DNA from: Blautia caecimuris
GTDB taxonomy: Bacteria > Bacillota > Clostridia > Lachnospirales > Lachnospiraceae
DNA length: 64,000 nucleotides
Assembly (NCBI RefSeq): GCF_024622975.1
Contig: NZ_JANJZT010000001.1
Coordinates: forward strand, 186,001 to 250,000
Reading direction: 5' to 3'
Shown here: piece after piece, positions 26,903 to 34,970 of the stretch
How the letters are laid out: each line of letters begins with the position of its first letter
Position numbering within the stretch: position 1 is the first letter of the stretch
Program-made: the position numbers and the translations under genes
The notes under the pieces: model-generated
What the model was told of the DNA's origin: nothing
Seen by the model: only the letters and a program-made list of their open reading frames with translations
The model's database searches: none

Positions 26903-27033
26903 CCAGGAATTAAAACCAGGCGGGAATGTGGTTTTATGGGGTAAAATGTACTTAAATCTCGAAAGAAGGCGAAAGAAAAACCGGCATTTCACCCAGTTTC
27001 GGCTTGATTTCGCCTGTGATGTTCTACTATAAT
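26903..27033 (+). promoter_or_regulatory. spo0A control region with SigA promoter and 0A-box-like repeats
   Basis: The 326-nt gap before spo0A carries several signals. TTGATT (27004-27009), an 18-bp spacer and TATAAT (27028-27033) make a SigA promoter. Two sites one base away from the 0A-box TGNCGAA lie in tandem: TCTCGAA (26957-26963) and AGGCGAA (26967-26973). The second is repeated in reverse at 27009-27015, so AGGCGAAA (26967-26974) and TTTCGCCT (27008-27015) form an inverted repeat that reaches into the promoter. CCAGGAATT (26903-26911) and GGGAATGT (26922-26929) recall the two halves of a SigH promoter, but their spacing is shorter than usual. Autoregulation by Spo0A is inferred. Confidence 0.5.
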
Positions 27034-27114
27034 AGCTGTGACATGAAAGAGTAAACGAAAATTCACCACAGCTGTGGAAGGTTGGCTGTGAAAAATGAGG
27101 AGGGAATTGGTCTT

Positions 27115-27924
27115 ATGGAGAAACTAAATGTAGCAGTTGCAGATGATAACGAGAAAATGGTAGAAGTACTGGGCCGAATGATTGAAGAGGATCATGATCT
27201 GAAACTGGTGGGGAAAGCGCACAACGGAGAAGAAATTTGTAATATCATCAGAGAAAAAGAACCGGATGTAGTCATCCTGGATATTATCATGCCGAAGATG
27301 GACGGACTTACAGTTATGGAACAGTGCAGCCATGATCAGACGGTAAAGAAACTGCCGTCTTTTATTGTGGTTTCGGCAGTGGGGCAGGAAAGGATCACAG
27401 AGGATGCCTTTAATCTGGGAGCAGATTATTATATGCTGAAGCCTTTTGACAATCAGGTGCTTCTGAACCGGATCAAACATCTGCGCCGCTTTGGAGACAG
27501 AAGAAACCGTGAGCCGCTTCTGCGTCAGGCAGTGCAGGAAGAAAAGGCGGATTACGGAACGCATAATCTGGAGGGAGATGTGACAAATATCATCCATGAG
27601 ATCGGAGTTCCTGCGCATATCAAGGGATATCAGTATCTGAGAGATGCCATTATCCTGGCAGTCAATGATATGGAAATGCTGAATTCTATTACCAAGGTTC
27701 TGTATCCTACCATTGCCAAGAAACATCAGACAACCCCAAGCAGGGTGGAACGTGCCATCCGTCATGCCATAGAAGTGGCGTGGAGCAGAGGCAAGATGGA
27801 CACCATTGACGAGCTGTTTGGATATACGGTAAGCACAGGCAAAGGCAAGCCTACGAACTCAGAATTTATTGCCCTGATCGCAGACAAGATTCGGCTGGAA
27901 TACAAAAAACACTCTTTTAAATAA
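27115..27924 (+). CDS. spo0A: sporulation response regulator Spo0A
   Basis: Master regulator of sporulation, 269 residues from the ATG at 27115. The receiver domain has the acidic pocket D10/D11, the phosphorylated aspartate D56 in [13 protein letters not shown] and the switch region VVSAVGQ and MLKPFD. The C-terminal DNA-binding domain contains [20 protein letters not shown] and [18 protein letters not shown], the recognition helix of the family. A TTG in frame at 27082 would add 11 residues, but GAGGAGGG precedes the ATG and the usual protein begins at [12 protein letters not shown]. No phosphorelay partner is encoded nearby; clostridial Spo0A is phosphorylated by orphan kinases. Confidence 0.97.
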   Translation: MEKLNVAVADDNEKMVEVLGRMIEEDHDLKLVGKAHNGEEICNIIREKEPDVVILDIIMPKMDGLTVMEQCSHDQTVKKLPSFIVVSAVGQERITEDAFNLGADYYMLKPFDNQVLLNRIKHLRRFGDRRNREPLLRQAVQEEKADYGTHNLEGDVTNIIHEIGVPAHIKGYQYLRDAIILAVNDMEMLNSITKVLYPTIAKKHQTTPSRVERAIRHAIEVAWSRGKMDTIDELFGYTVSTGKGKPTNSEFIALIADKIRLEYKKHSFK

Positions 27925-27981
27925 AAGTGAATTGGGGTATAATAAAAATAACTTCAAGCCACTAAGGAGGGGTATTTACAG

Positions 27982-29427
27982 ATGAAAAGGATTTTATTTG
28001 CAACATCAGAGGCAGTACCGTTTATTAAAACAGGAGGTTTGGCAGATGTAGCGGGAGCACTTCCGAAATATTTTGATAAACGCTATTTTGATATCCGTGT
28101 CATCCTTCCGAAATATGCCTGCATGAAGCAGGAATGGAAAGATAAAATGGAATACGTGACCCATTTTTATATGGATCTTGGTTTTAAGAACTGCTATGTG
28201 GGCATTATGCAGATGCAGTATGATGGGATTCAGTTTTACTTTATTGACAATGAATATTATTTCAGCGGTCCAAAGCCTTATGACAGCGCTCCGTGGGATC
28301 TGGAAAAATTTGCATTTTTCTCAAAAGCGGTTCTTTCCGTACTTCCTGTGATCGGTTTTCGCCCGGATGTGATCCATTGTCATGACTGGCAGACAGGTCT
28401 TGTTCCTGTGTATCTTCATGATTCTTTCCAGCAGAATGAATTTTTCAGAGGGATCCGCACAGTTATGACTATCCATAACCTGAAATTCCAGGGAGTATGG
28501 GATGTAAAAACAGTAAGGGAGATCACAGGTCTTTCTGATTATTATTTTGCTCCAGATAAACTGGAAGCATACAGAGACGCCAATTTCCTGAAGGGCGGAA
28601 TTGTTTTTGCGGATGCGGTAACTACTGTAAGTAATACATACGCAGAAGAAATTAAAACGCCGTTTTACGGAGAGGGCCTGGATGGGCTGATGTGCGCCCG
28701 ATCCAACAGCCTGAGAGGAATTGTAAACGGAATTGACTATGATGTATTTAATCCGGAAACAGATCCTTTTATCACTCAGAATTACAACGCCCGTAATTTC
28801 CGCAAGGAAAAAATAAAAAATAAACTTCAGCTTCAGAAAGACCTGGGACTTGAGGTTGATCCAAAGGTAATGATGATCGGAATCGTATCCCGTCTCACAG
28901 ACCAGAAGGGCTTTGATCTTATTGCCTATGTGATGGATGAAATGTGCCAGGATGCCGTTCAGTTTGTGATCCTCGGAACCGGAGACGAGCGCTACGAAAA
29001 TATGTTCCGTCATTTTGACTGGAAGTACCACGGAAAGGTTTCTGCTCAGATCTATTATGACGAGCCGATGTCCCACCGCATTTATGCAGCATCCGATGCG
29101 TTCCTGATGCCGTCTCTGTTTGAGCCCTGCGGCCTCAGCCAGCTGATGAGTCTTCGTTACGGAACACTGCCGATCGTTCGCGAAACAGGCGGGCTTAAGG
29201 ATACGGTTCAGCCTTACAATGAGTTTGAGGGAACAGGAACCGGATTCAGCTTCCGAAACTATAATGCCCATGAGATGATGGACACTGTGAGAAATGCAGA
29301 GAGAGTATTCTATGACAACAAGAGAGAATGGAACAAGCTGGTAGACCGCGCTATGGCGGCGGATTTCTCCTGGGGTCATTCTGCAAGCCAGTATGAGGAA
29401 ATGTACAACTGGCTCATCGGCGAATAA
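27982..29427 (+). CDS. glgA: glycogen synthase (ADP-glucose type)
   Basis: GT5-family enzyme of 481 residues that lengthens alpha-1,4-glucan from ADP-glucose. The ADP-glucose-binding motif KTGGLADVAGALPK begins at K16; HCHDWQTGLVPVYL follows, and the C-terminal Rossmann domain holds VSRLTDQKGFDLI and the conserved PSLFEPCGLSQLMSLRYG. The rest of a glg operon is absent here, so the gene stands alone, with AAGGAGGGG before it and a TATAAT (27938-27943) upstream that lacks a good -35. Together with malQ at 44776 it points to alpha-glucan storage. Confidence 0.95.
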   Translation: MKRILFATSEAVPFIKTGGLADVAGALPKYFDKRYFDIRVILPKYACMKQEWKDKMEYVTHFYMDLGFKNCYVGIMQMQYDGIQFYFIDNEYYFSGPKPYDSAPWDLEKFAFFSKAVLSVLPVIGFRPDVIHCHDWQTGLVPVYLHDSFQQNEFFRGIRTVMTIHNLKFQGVWDVKTVREITGLSDYYFAPDKLEAYRDANFLKGGIVFADAVTTVSNTYAEEIKTPFYGEGLDGLMCARSNSLRGIVNGIDYDVFNPETDPFITQNYNARNFRKEKIKNKLQLQKDLGLEVDPKVMMIGIVSRLTDQKGFDLIAYVMDEMCQDAVQFVILGTGDERYENMFRHFDWKYHGKVSAQIYYDEPMSHRIYAASDAFLMPSLFEPCGLSQLMSLRYGTLPIVRETGGLKDTVQPYNEFEGTGTGFSFRNYNAHEMMDTVRNAERVFYDNKREWNKLVDRAMAADFSWGHSASQYEEMYNWLIGE

Positions 29428-29483
29428 AAATCTGATTTTCTGAGATACTATCTTTTGTAACATAATATTGAGGAGGTAGTATC

Positions 29484-29669
29484 ATGACAGAGATTTCAGA
29501 ACTTGATTTACAGAATCTGCGTCACCTGATCGGCGGATTTGACACCACACACTGTAAAATGCAGGACTATGCACAGAAAGCAGAGGATATGGAAGTAAAA
29601 CAGTTTTTCCAGAAATCTGCGCAGTCCGCACAGCAGACAAAGCAGCAGCTTATGCAGTTTTTACAGTAG
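29484..29669 (+). CDS. small CotF-associated coat-like protein
   Basis: A 61-residue protein (start MTEISELDLQNLRHLIGGFD, ending TKQQLMQFLQ), rich in Gln, Lys and Ala and predicted to be all helical. I do not recognise a named family with certainty. It is preceded by GAGGAGG and is separated by 12 nt from a Coat_F-type gene. Small Gln-rich helical proteins of this kind commonly accompany Coat_F genes, so a spore-coat role is inferred from this pairing and not from a motif. Confidence 0.7.
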   Translation: MTEISELDLQNLRHLIGGFDTTHCKMQDYAQKAEDMEVKQFFQKSAQSAQQTKQQLMQFLQ

Positions 29670-29681
29670 GAGGTGGCACAG

Positions 29682-29930
29682 ATGAACGAAAAAACAATGG
29701 TAGCAGATACGCTGGCAGGTATTAACGGAGAGCTTGTCCGTTATGGTGAAATGATTCCTCAGACAGAGAATCCGGAACTGAAGCAGACTCTGAAGCAGAT
29801 CCGTAACCAGTGCGAGATGTCTCAGGAAGAGATTTACAGAATTGCCAGGACAAAGGGCTATTATGTACCGGCTGCAAAGGCAACCAGAGAAGAAGTAGAA
29901 CATGTCCGTTCTGTGTTAAATCAGGGCTGA
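29682..29930 (+). CDS. CotF-family spore coat protein
   Basis: An 82-residue helical protein with the Coat_F signature: an N-terminal helix EKTMVADTLAGINGELVRYG, a middle ENPELKQTLKQIRNQCEMSQ and the C-terminal RIARTKGYYVPA that matches the conserved GYY-x-P ending. The ATG at 29682 lies 8 nt after AGGAGG; a GTG three codons earlier is less likely. Coat_F proteins are components of the spore coat, and its operon partner just upstream has the same helical character. Confidence 0.85.
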   Translation: MNEKTMVADTLAGINGELVRYGEMIPQTENPELKQTLKQIRNQCEMSQEEIYRIARTKGYYVPAAKATREEVEHVRSVLNQG

Positions 29931-29941
29931 CAGCATGTGTA

Positions 29942-29979
29942 AAAAGGCTTCCGCAGAAAGATCTGCGGGAGCTTTTTTT
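29942..29979 (+). terminator. terminator after the coat-protein pair
   Basis: Stem GCTTCCGCAG/CTGCGGGAGC (29947-29956 and 29963-29972), loop of 6 nt, followed by seven T. Confidence 0.85.
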
Positions 29980-30033
29980 ACACATATTGTAAGAAGAACG
30001 GCATAGGCTGATAAAAAGTGTTCTGGAGAAGAT

Positions 30034-31866
30034 ATGCTGAAAAAAGAAGACTATGAGCCCGGATTATGGACAGAAGAGAAAAATCTGACTGTGGAGGAAA
30101 CAAGACTGCCTTTTACAGAGGAACTGGCAGGTGTGATTCCTCAGCCGGAAGAAAACAGGGAAATACCTGATGGAATACAGGTAGTTCCTGCCCAGAATGA
30201 AAGCTATCAGAACTTTATTATCCGGTATAGCCGCAATGTTGACGGAGCTGTCAACTATGAGTCGGACAGGAGCTTTCAGATTATCAATGAGCTTTTTGGA
30301 GTCATCTATATACCGGCTTCTCAGGTACCGGAATCTGTGATCAACAGCTATTCTTACTCTTCCGTTCCCAAGTGTTATACATATATGGATCAGGGCGGCC
30401 TGAATGCCTCAGGCATCAATCGGCTTCATGAACATCCTTATTTGAGGCTGAGGGGAGCCGGAACTTTGATTGCGATTATTGATTCCGGGATCGACTATAC
30501 TCATTCGGCATTTCGAAATGGAAACCAGAGCCGGATTGTAAGCATCTGGGATCAGAGCCTTCCTTCAGGGGAGTCAGAGGAAGTGCCTTATGGACAGGTT
30601 TTTACCCGGCAGGAGATCAACAGAGCCCTGCAGTCCGAAAATCCGCAGGAAATCGTTCCTTCTGCAGACATTAACGGACACGGGACACGGCTTGCTTCCA
30701 TAGCAGCGGGAAACAGGAATCTGGAAGAGGGCGTTTCCGGGGCAGCGCCGGAGGCGGAGCTGGTAATTGTAAAGCTGAAGCCTGCCAAGGAATATCTCAG
30801 AGAGCTGTATCTGATTCCTCCTGAGGCTGAGGTGTTTCAGGAGGATGATATTATGCTTGGGATTTCCTATGCAATAAAATGCGCCCTGCGTTATCAGAAA
30901 CCTCTGTCTGTGTGCGTGGGTCTGGGAAGCAGCCAGGGATCTCACAGAGGCGACGGTCCTTTAAGCCAGTATATCAGCAGTATTGCTGATTTTACCCAGA
31001 ACTGTGTATCTGTGGCAGCTGGAAACGAAGGACTGGCAAGACGTCATTATATGGGGCTTCTGGACGAAAAAACCACTTCTGATATTCTGGAGCTGAGAGT
31101 GGGGGCAAAGGAAGCGGTACATGGATTTTCTATGGAATTCTGGGGAGAGGCATCGGATTTTTATCATGTAACTATTCAGTCTCCGACTGGGGAAAGGCTG
31201 CAGGTAAGCAGCGCTCTGAAATACGGGACTCAGGAGCTGTCGTTTGTGTTTGTGGAAACAAAGGTGATGGTAAATTATGTTCCAATTGAAAGGAGATCAG
31301 GAAATACGCTGATTTTTTTTCGTTTTCTCCATCCGGCAGAGGGAATCTGGAAACTGGAAACTTCAGGAAGACTGAACAGTTCTGCAAGATTTCATGTATG
31401 GCTTCCTGTACAGGGGATGATCTCAGAGGAGACGTATTTTCTGGAGTCATCTCCGGAGTATACGGTTACTGCGCCGGGAGACGCGGTAAATGGAATGACT
31501 GTGACAGCCTATCAGTACAGAGACGACAGCCTTTACAGCAAAGCCAGCAGAGGCTACAACACAGATAATGTGGTAAAGCCTGATTTTGCAGCACCCGGGG
31601 TGGATATGAAAGCTGCAGCTTCAGGACCGGCAGGAACGTACACACAGTCATCGGGAACAAGTCTTGCAGCGGCGCAGACCTCAGGTATTGCAGCTCTTTT
31701 ATTTGAGTGGGCCATTATCCGTGGCAACGAGCCTTTTTTTTCCGGTAACAGTGTAAAAAATTATCTGAGAAGAGGGGCAGTCAGAGAAGAAGATATGCAG
31801 TATCCAAATCCGGAATGGGGGTATGGAAGAATAGATCTGTATCACACCTTTGAGCTCCTTACTTAA
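30034..31866 (+). CDS. Csp-like subtilisin-family serine protease
   Basis: A 610-residue S8 peptidase with a complete catalytic triad: D150 in IIDSGIDYTH, H216 in NGHGTRLASIAAG and S543 in SSGTSLAAAQTSG, with the oxyanion asparagine N331 in VAAGNEG. There is no signal peptide. The large insert of about 200 residues between N331 and S543 (beta-rich, with FSMEFWGEASDFYHVTIQSP) is the jelly-roll domain of CspB-like germination proteases, and the GTSLAAA motif replaces the usual GTSMAAP as in that group. Such enzymes cleave the cortex hydrolase pro-SleC in Clostridium; the proximity of coat genes and spo0A supports a spore role, but substrates are not shown. Confidence 0.85.
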   Translation: MLKKEDYEPGLWTEEKNLTVEETRLPFTEELAGVIPQPEENREIPDGIQVVPAQNESYQNFIIRYSRNVDGAVNYESDRSFQIINELFGVIYIPASQVPESVINSYSYSSVPKCYTYMDQGGLNASGINRLHEHPYLRLRGAGTLIAIIDSGIDYTHSAFRNGNQSRIVSIWDQSLPSGESEEVPYGQVFTRQEINRALQSENPQEIVPSADINGHGTRLASIAAGNRNLEEGVSGAAPEAELVIVKLKPAKEYLRELYLIPPEAEVFQEDDIMLGISYAIKCALRYQKPLSVCVGLGSSQGSHRGDGPLSQYISSIADFTQNCVSVAAGNEGLARRHYMGLLDEKTTSDILELRVGAKEAVHGFSMEFWGEASDFYHVTIQSPTGERLQVSSALKYGTQELSFVFVETKVMVNYVPIERRSGNTLIFFRFLHPAEGIWKLETSGRLNSSARFHVWLPVQGMISEETYFLESSPEYTVTAPGDAVNGMTVTAYQYRDDSLYSKASRGYNTDNVVKPDFAAPGVDMKAAASGPAGTYTQSSGTSLAAAQTSGIAALLFEWAIIRGNEPFFSGNSVKNYLRRGAVREEDMQYPNPEWGYGRIDLYHTFELLT

Positions 31867-31980
31867 TGAAACAGATCACTCAGTGATGATAATCGGGAAA
31901 TGAATATTTACTAAAAAAGTACACAAAAATCCCTCCTGTTTTTTGGTGATATTTCATACAAAAACTTTTAGTTCACCTAA

Positions 31981-32009
31981 TTGTTTTTATGCATTTTGTC
32001 TGGTATAAT
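31981..32009 (+). promoter_or_regulatory. promoter of the nucleobase permease gene
   Basis: TTGTTT (31981-31986), 17-bp spacer and TATAAT (32004-32009) with an extended TGG before the -10. The leader of about 40 nt is too short for a purine riboswitch, and no riboswitch core is seen. Confidence 0.7.
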
Positions 32010-32055
32010 AAGCAAAGCAGTATTATTCATATAAGAAAAGGAAGGGGAGATTTTT

Positions 32056-33447
32056 ATGAAACGAGGGAGTATTTTTGAGCTGGATGGGGTACCCAGGCTG
32101 CGGGAAGCCTGTCCCCTTGCTCTCCAGCATGTAGTTGCAATGATCGTTGGCTGTGTTACGCCGGCAATTATCGTGGCAGGAGCCGCAGCAGGCGGTCTGA
32201 ATTCCCAGGACCGTGTAATTTTGATACAGGCTTCTCTGCTTATGTCCGGGCTTGCTACGCTGATTCAGCTTTTTCCCATTGGAAAACGAGGGAAATTTGC
32301 AATTGGTTCAGGCCTTCCCATGATCATGGGAGTAAGCTTTGCCTATGTGCCGAGTATGCAGGCTATTGCAGAAGGCTATGGGATTGCTACGATTTTTGGA
32401 GCACAGATCGTAGGTGGTATCGTGGCCCTTATTATGGGACTTCTGGTAAAAAAAATCCGTGTATTTTTCCCGCCTCTGATCACAGGAACCGTTGTGTTCA
32501 CCATAGGTCTGTCTCTTTATCCTACGGCCATTAACTATATGGCAGGAGGAGTGGGAAGTGAAAACTATGGAGCATGGCAGAACTGGCTGGTTGCGTTTTT
32601 TACTCTTGCAGTAGTGACTGCTCTGAACCATTTTGGAAAAGGAATCTGGAAACTGGCTTCTATTCTTATTGGAATTATTGCAGGTTACATTGTGTCGATT
32701 CCGTTTGGAATGGTGAATCTTTCCAGCGTAGGTGAGGCGGGCATGTTCCAGGTTCCGGAATTTATGCATTTTGGGATAGAATTTGAGATCTCTTCCTGCG
32801 TGGCTATAGGGCTTTTGTTTGCAATTAATTCTGTTCAGGCGATCGGCGATTATTCTGCAACCACCATCGGAGCAATGAACCGGACACCTAAGGACGGAGA
32901 GCTTCAAAGCGGTATTGTGGGCTATGGACTGACGAATATTTTAAGCGCATGCTTTGGATGCCTGCCAACAGCGACCTACAGCCAGAATGTCGGTATTGTC
33001 ACCACAACAAAAGTTATTAACCGCTGTGTTCTGGGGCTGGCAGCAGTGATTCTTGCAGTAGCGGGAATTGTTCCGAAGTTTTCAGCCCTGCTCACTACGA
33101 TTCCTCAGTGTGTACTGGGTGGAGCAACGGTTTCTGTTTTTGCCTCTATAGCAATGACCGGAATGAAGCTGGTGGCTTCTGCGGAAATGGATTACCGCAA
33201 TTCCTCGATCGTAGGTCTTGCAGCAGCTCTGGGAGTAGGCGTTTCTCAGGCAACGGCAGCGCTTTCTACGTTTCCGGCATGGGTTACTACAATATTCGGA
33301 AAATCTCCGGTAGTGCTTGCAACAATAATCGCTGTACTGCTGAATGTGATCCTTCCCAAAAGCAGGGATGAGAAAAAAGAAGAAGAGAGAAAACAAAAAG
33401 AAGTAGAAGAACAATTAGAAAGAGATCATAAAGAATTTTCAGAATAA
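32056..33447 (+). CDS. NCS2-family xanthine/uracil permease
   Basis: A 463-residue transporter with about 14 hydrophobic segments. NCS2 features are LALQHVVAMIVGCVTPAII near the N-terminus, the GSGLPMIMGVSFAYVPSM loop, NSVQAIGDYSATT and the signature QNVGIVTTTKVINR that follows FGCLPTATYS. A charged cytoplasmic tail (KKEEERKQKEVEEQ) ends the protein. The sequence is closer to xanthine and urate carriers (PbuX type) than to UraA, but substrate choice cannot be settled here. The gene has its own promoter and a strong terminator, so it is a single-gene unit. Confidence 0.88.
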   Translation: MKRGSIFELDGVPRLREACPLALQHVVAMIVGCVTPAIIVAGAAAGGLNSQDRVILIQASLLMSGLATLIQLFPIGKRGKFAIGSGLPMIMGVSFAYVPSMQAIAEGYGIATIFGAQIVGGIVALIMGLLVKKIRVFFPPLITGTVVFTIGLSLYPTAINYMAGGVGSENYGAWQNWLVAFFTLAVVTALNHFGKGIWKLASILIGIIAGYIVSIPFGMVNLSSVGEAGMFQVPEFMHFGIEFEISSCVAIGLLFAINSVQAIGDYSATTIGAMNRTPKDGELQSGIVGYGLTNILSACFGCLPTATYSQNVGIVTTTKVINRCVLGLAAVILAVAGIVPKFSALLTTIPQCVLGGATVSVFASIAMTGMKLVASAEMDYRNSSIVGLAAALGVGVSQATAALSTFPAWVTTIFGKSPVVLATIIAVLLNVILPKSRDEKKEEERKQKEVEEQLERDHKEFSE

Positions 33448-33448
33448 T

Positions 33449-33495
33449 AAAATCAAGAAAGAAGCTGCTTATATGTCAGCTTCTTTCTTGATTTT
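33449..33495. terminator. bidirectional terminator
   Basis: Perfect 19-bp inverted repeat (33449-33467 and 33477-33495) with A-run on one side and T-run on the other. It serves the permease gene on the plus strand and the phosphofructokinase gene on the minus strand. Confidence 0.9.
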
Positions 33496-33504
33496 TCGTA
33501 TATT

Positions 33505-34737
33505 TTATTTTCTGTAAACAAATACCGGAAGACCGTCTTCGCCCAGAGGTACATTGACACTGCCCTGAACAAGGGGAGTCACATATTTTATAAATTCATC
33601 AGATACATCAGAACCGTTTTCTGTGATCCATTCAGCCGGAACTTCTTTTTCTTCATTGCAGATCAGATTTACATCTTCCAGTCCACATTCCATTTGATAG
33701 GATCCGTCTTCAGCCTGACGGCGGACAAAAGAGACCATTTTGCCTGTTTCGCCATTTAAAGCAGCCTGAACACCGAAACGTCCGGCGGAAACCGCCTCTT
33801 TTTGGTCAGCGGCGGAGATAAGAGAAGCAGAGCAGCGCTGGCTTACATTCAGCTCTACAGAACGGGCTTTTACTCCAAGACGGTCACGAACCAGATTTTC
33901 CAGATATTTTCCGCAGCCTGCAAGCATTTTGTGACCAAAGGTATCTGTCCCCACAGAACTGTCATACTCACAGATAAAGGTACCGTCCGCATCATGGATT
34001 CCTTCGGAAACACACACAACTACATTGCAGTTTTTTTCAAAAGCACTTTCTACATCTTTGAGGAATTTTTCTGTATCAAAAGCGCTTTCCGGGAGATAAA
34101 TAAAGAAAGGATTGTCGCCTTTGTACTTGCGGGCAAGGGCAGAGGCAGCAGTAAGCCAGCCGGCGTGACGTCCCATGATCTCAATAATGGTTACGGATTT
34201 TTTTTCATAAACGCTGGCATCCAGAGTGATCTCGCGTACTGTTGATGCCACATATTTTGCGGCGCTTCCGTATCCCGGAGTATGATCGGTATGTACAAGG
34301 TCATTGTCAATGGTTTTAGGCTCGCCGATCACGCGAATAGAGCTGCCTGTCTGAGCAGCGTATCTGGAGAGCTTACTTACAGTGTCCATGGAGTCATTGC
34401 CCCCGATATAGAAGAACCAGCCGATATTCATTTCCTCGAATTTTTCGAAAAGAAGAGGGTAAACCGGATCTTCCAGAGATTCCGGCAGTTTGTAACGGCA
34501 GGAACCAAGATAAGCGCCTGGTGTGTGTTTCAGATAATCCAGCTGTTCACCTGGCAGAGCTTCACGGAAATTCAGAATCCTGTCCTCAAGAAAGCCTTCG
34601 ATTCCGTTTACCATACCGTAAACTTCGCCAATCTCATCAGAATGAGCAATTCCCTCGGAAACCACTCCGTAAAGACTGCTGTTGATCACTGCTGTAGGGC
34701 CGCCGGACTGTCCGACGATCAGATTCTTTTTTGTCAT
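33505..34737 (-). CDS. pfp: pyrophosphate-type 6-phosphofructokinase
   Basis: A 410-residue PFK of the clade that commonly uses pyrophosphate. Conserved parts are GQSGGPTAVINSSLYG (9-24), IGGNDSMDT (111-119) and EPKTIDNDL (139-147). The residue after GGN is aspartate where ATP-PFKs have glycine, and the lysine of PKTIDND replaces the ATP-type glycine; both are accepted marks of PPi use. The reaction is reversible and would save ATP in glycolysis. I start at the ATG of MTKKNLIVG, which follows GGAGGTAC; an upstream ATG would cover the promoter. It is monocistronic. Confidence 0.9.
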   Translation of the reverse strand: MTKKNLIVGQSGGPTAVINSSLYGVVSEGIAHSDEIGEVYGMVNGIEGFLEDRILNFREALPGEQLDYLKHTPGAYLGSCRYKLPESLEDPVYPLLFEKFEEMNIGWFFYIGGNDSMDTVSKLSRYAAQTGSSIRVIGEPKTIDNDLVHTDHTPGYGSAAKYVASTVREITLDASVYEKKSVTIIEIMGRHAGWLTAASALARKYKGDNPFFIYLPESAFDTEKFLKDVESAFEKNCNVVVCVSEGIHDADGTFICEYDSSVGTDTFGHKMLAGCGKYLENLVRDRLGVKARSVELNVSQRCSASLISAADQKEAVSAGRFGVQAALNGETGKMVSFVRRQAEDGSYQMECGLEDVNLICNEEKEVPAEWITENGSDVSDEFIKYVTPLVQGSVNVPLGEDGLPVFVYRK

Positions 34738-34782
34738 TTTGTACCTCCGATATGGATAATTGTAGGATTTCCCACTGATGCA

Positions 34783-34811
34783 AGTATACCATATGAAGAA
34801 GGGAATGACAA
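34783..34811 (-). promoter_or_regulatory. promoter of the PPi-PFK gene
   Basis: On the minus strand: TTGTCA (complement of 34806-34811), 17-bp spacer, TATACT (complement of 34783-34788). It gives a leader of about 35-40 nt. Confidence 0.75.
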
Positions 34812-34864
34812 ACAGAGAAAAAGGCTGACCGGGAACCAATGGATCGGAATAGAGCAAGGATTCG

Positions 34865-34893
34865 TTGTATTTTAAACATTCTTATATTATAAT
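34865..34893 (+). promoter_or_regulatory. promoter of pepT
   Basis: TTGTAT (34865-34870), 17-bp spacer, TATAAT (34888-34893). It is divergent from the PPi-PFK promoter with about 50 bp between them. Confidence 0.7.
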
Positions 34894-34970
34894 GAGTTTA
34901 TTCAGAAAACAGCTGCGGCCTTTATCCGGAAGGCTTCACTGTAAATCAAGCATCAGAACAGGAGAATGAC

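Noticed and set aside
31867-32055. Purine or xanthine riboswitch before the NCS2 permease
   Set aside because: The promoter leaves a leader of only about 40 nt, too short for the known aptamers, and no conserved core bases are present.
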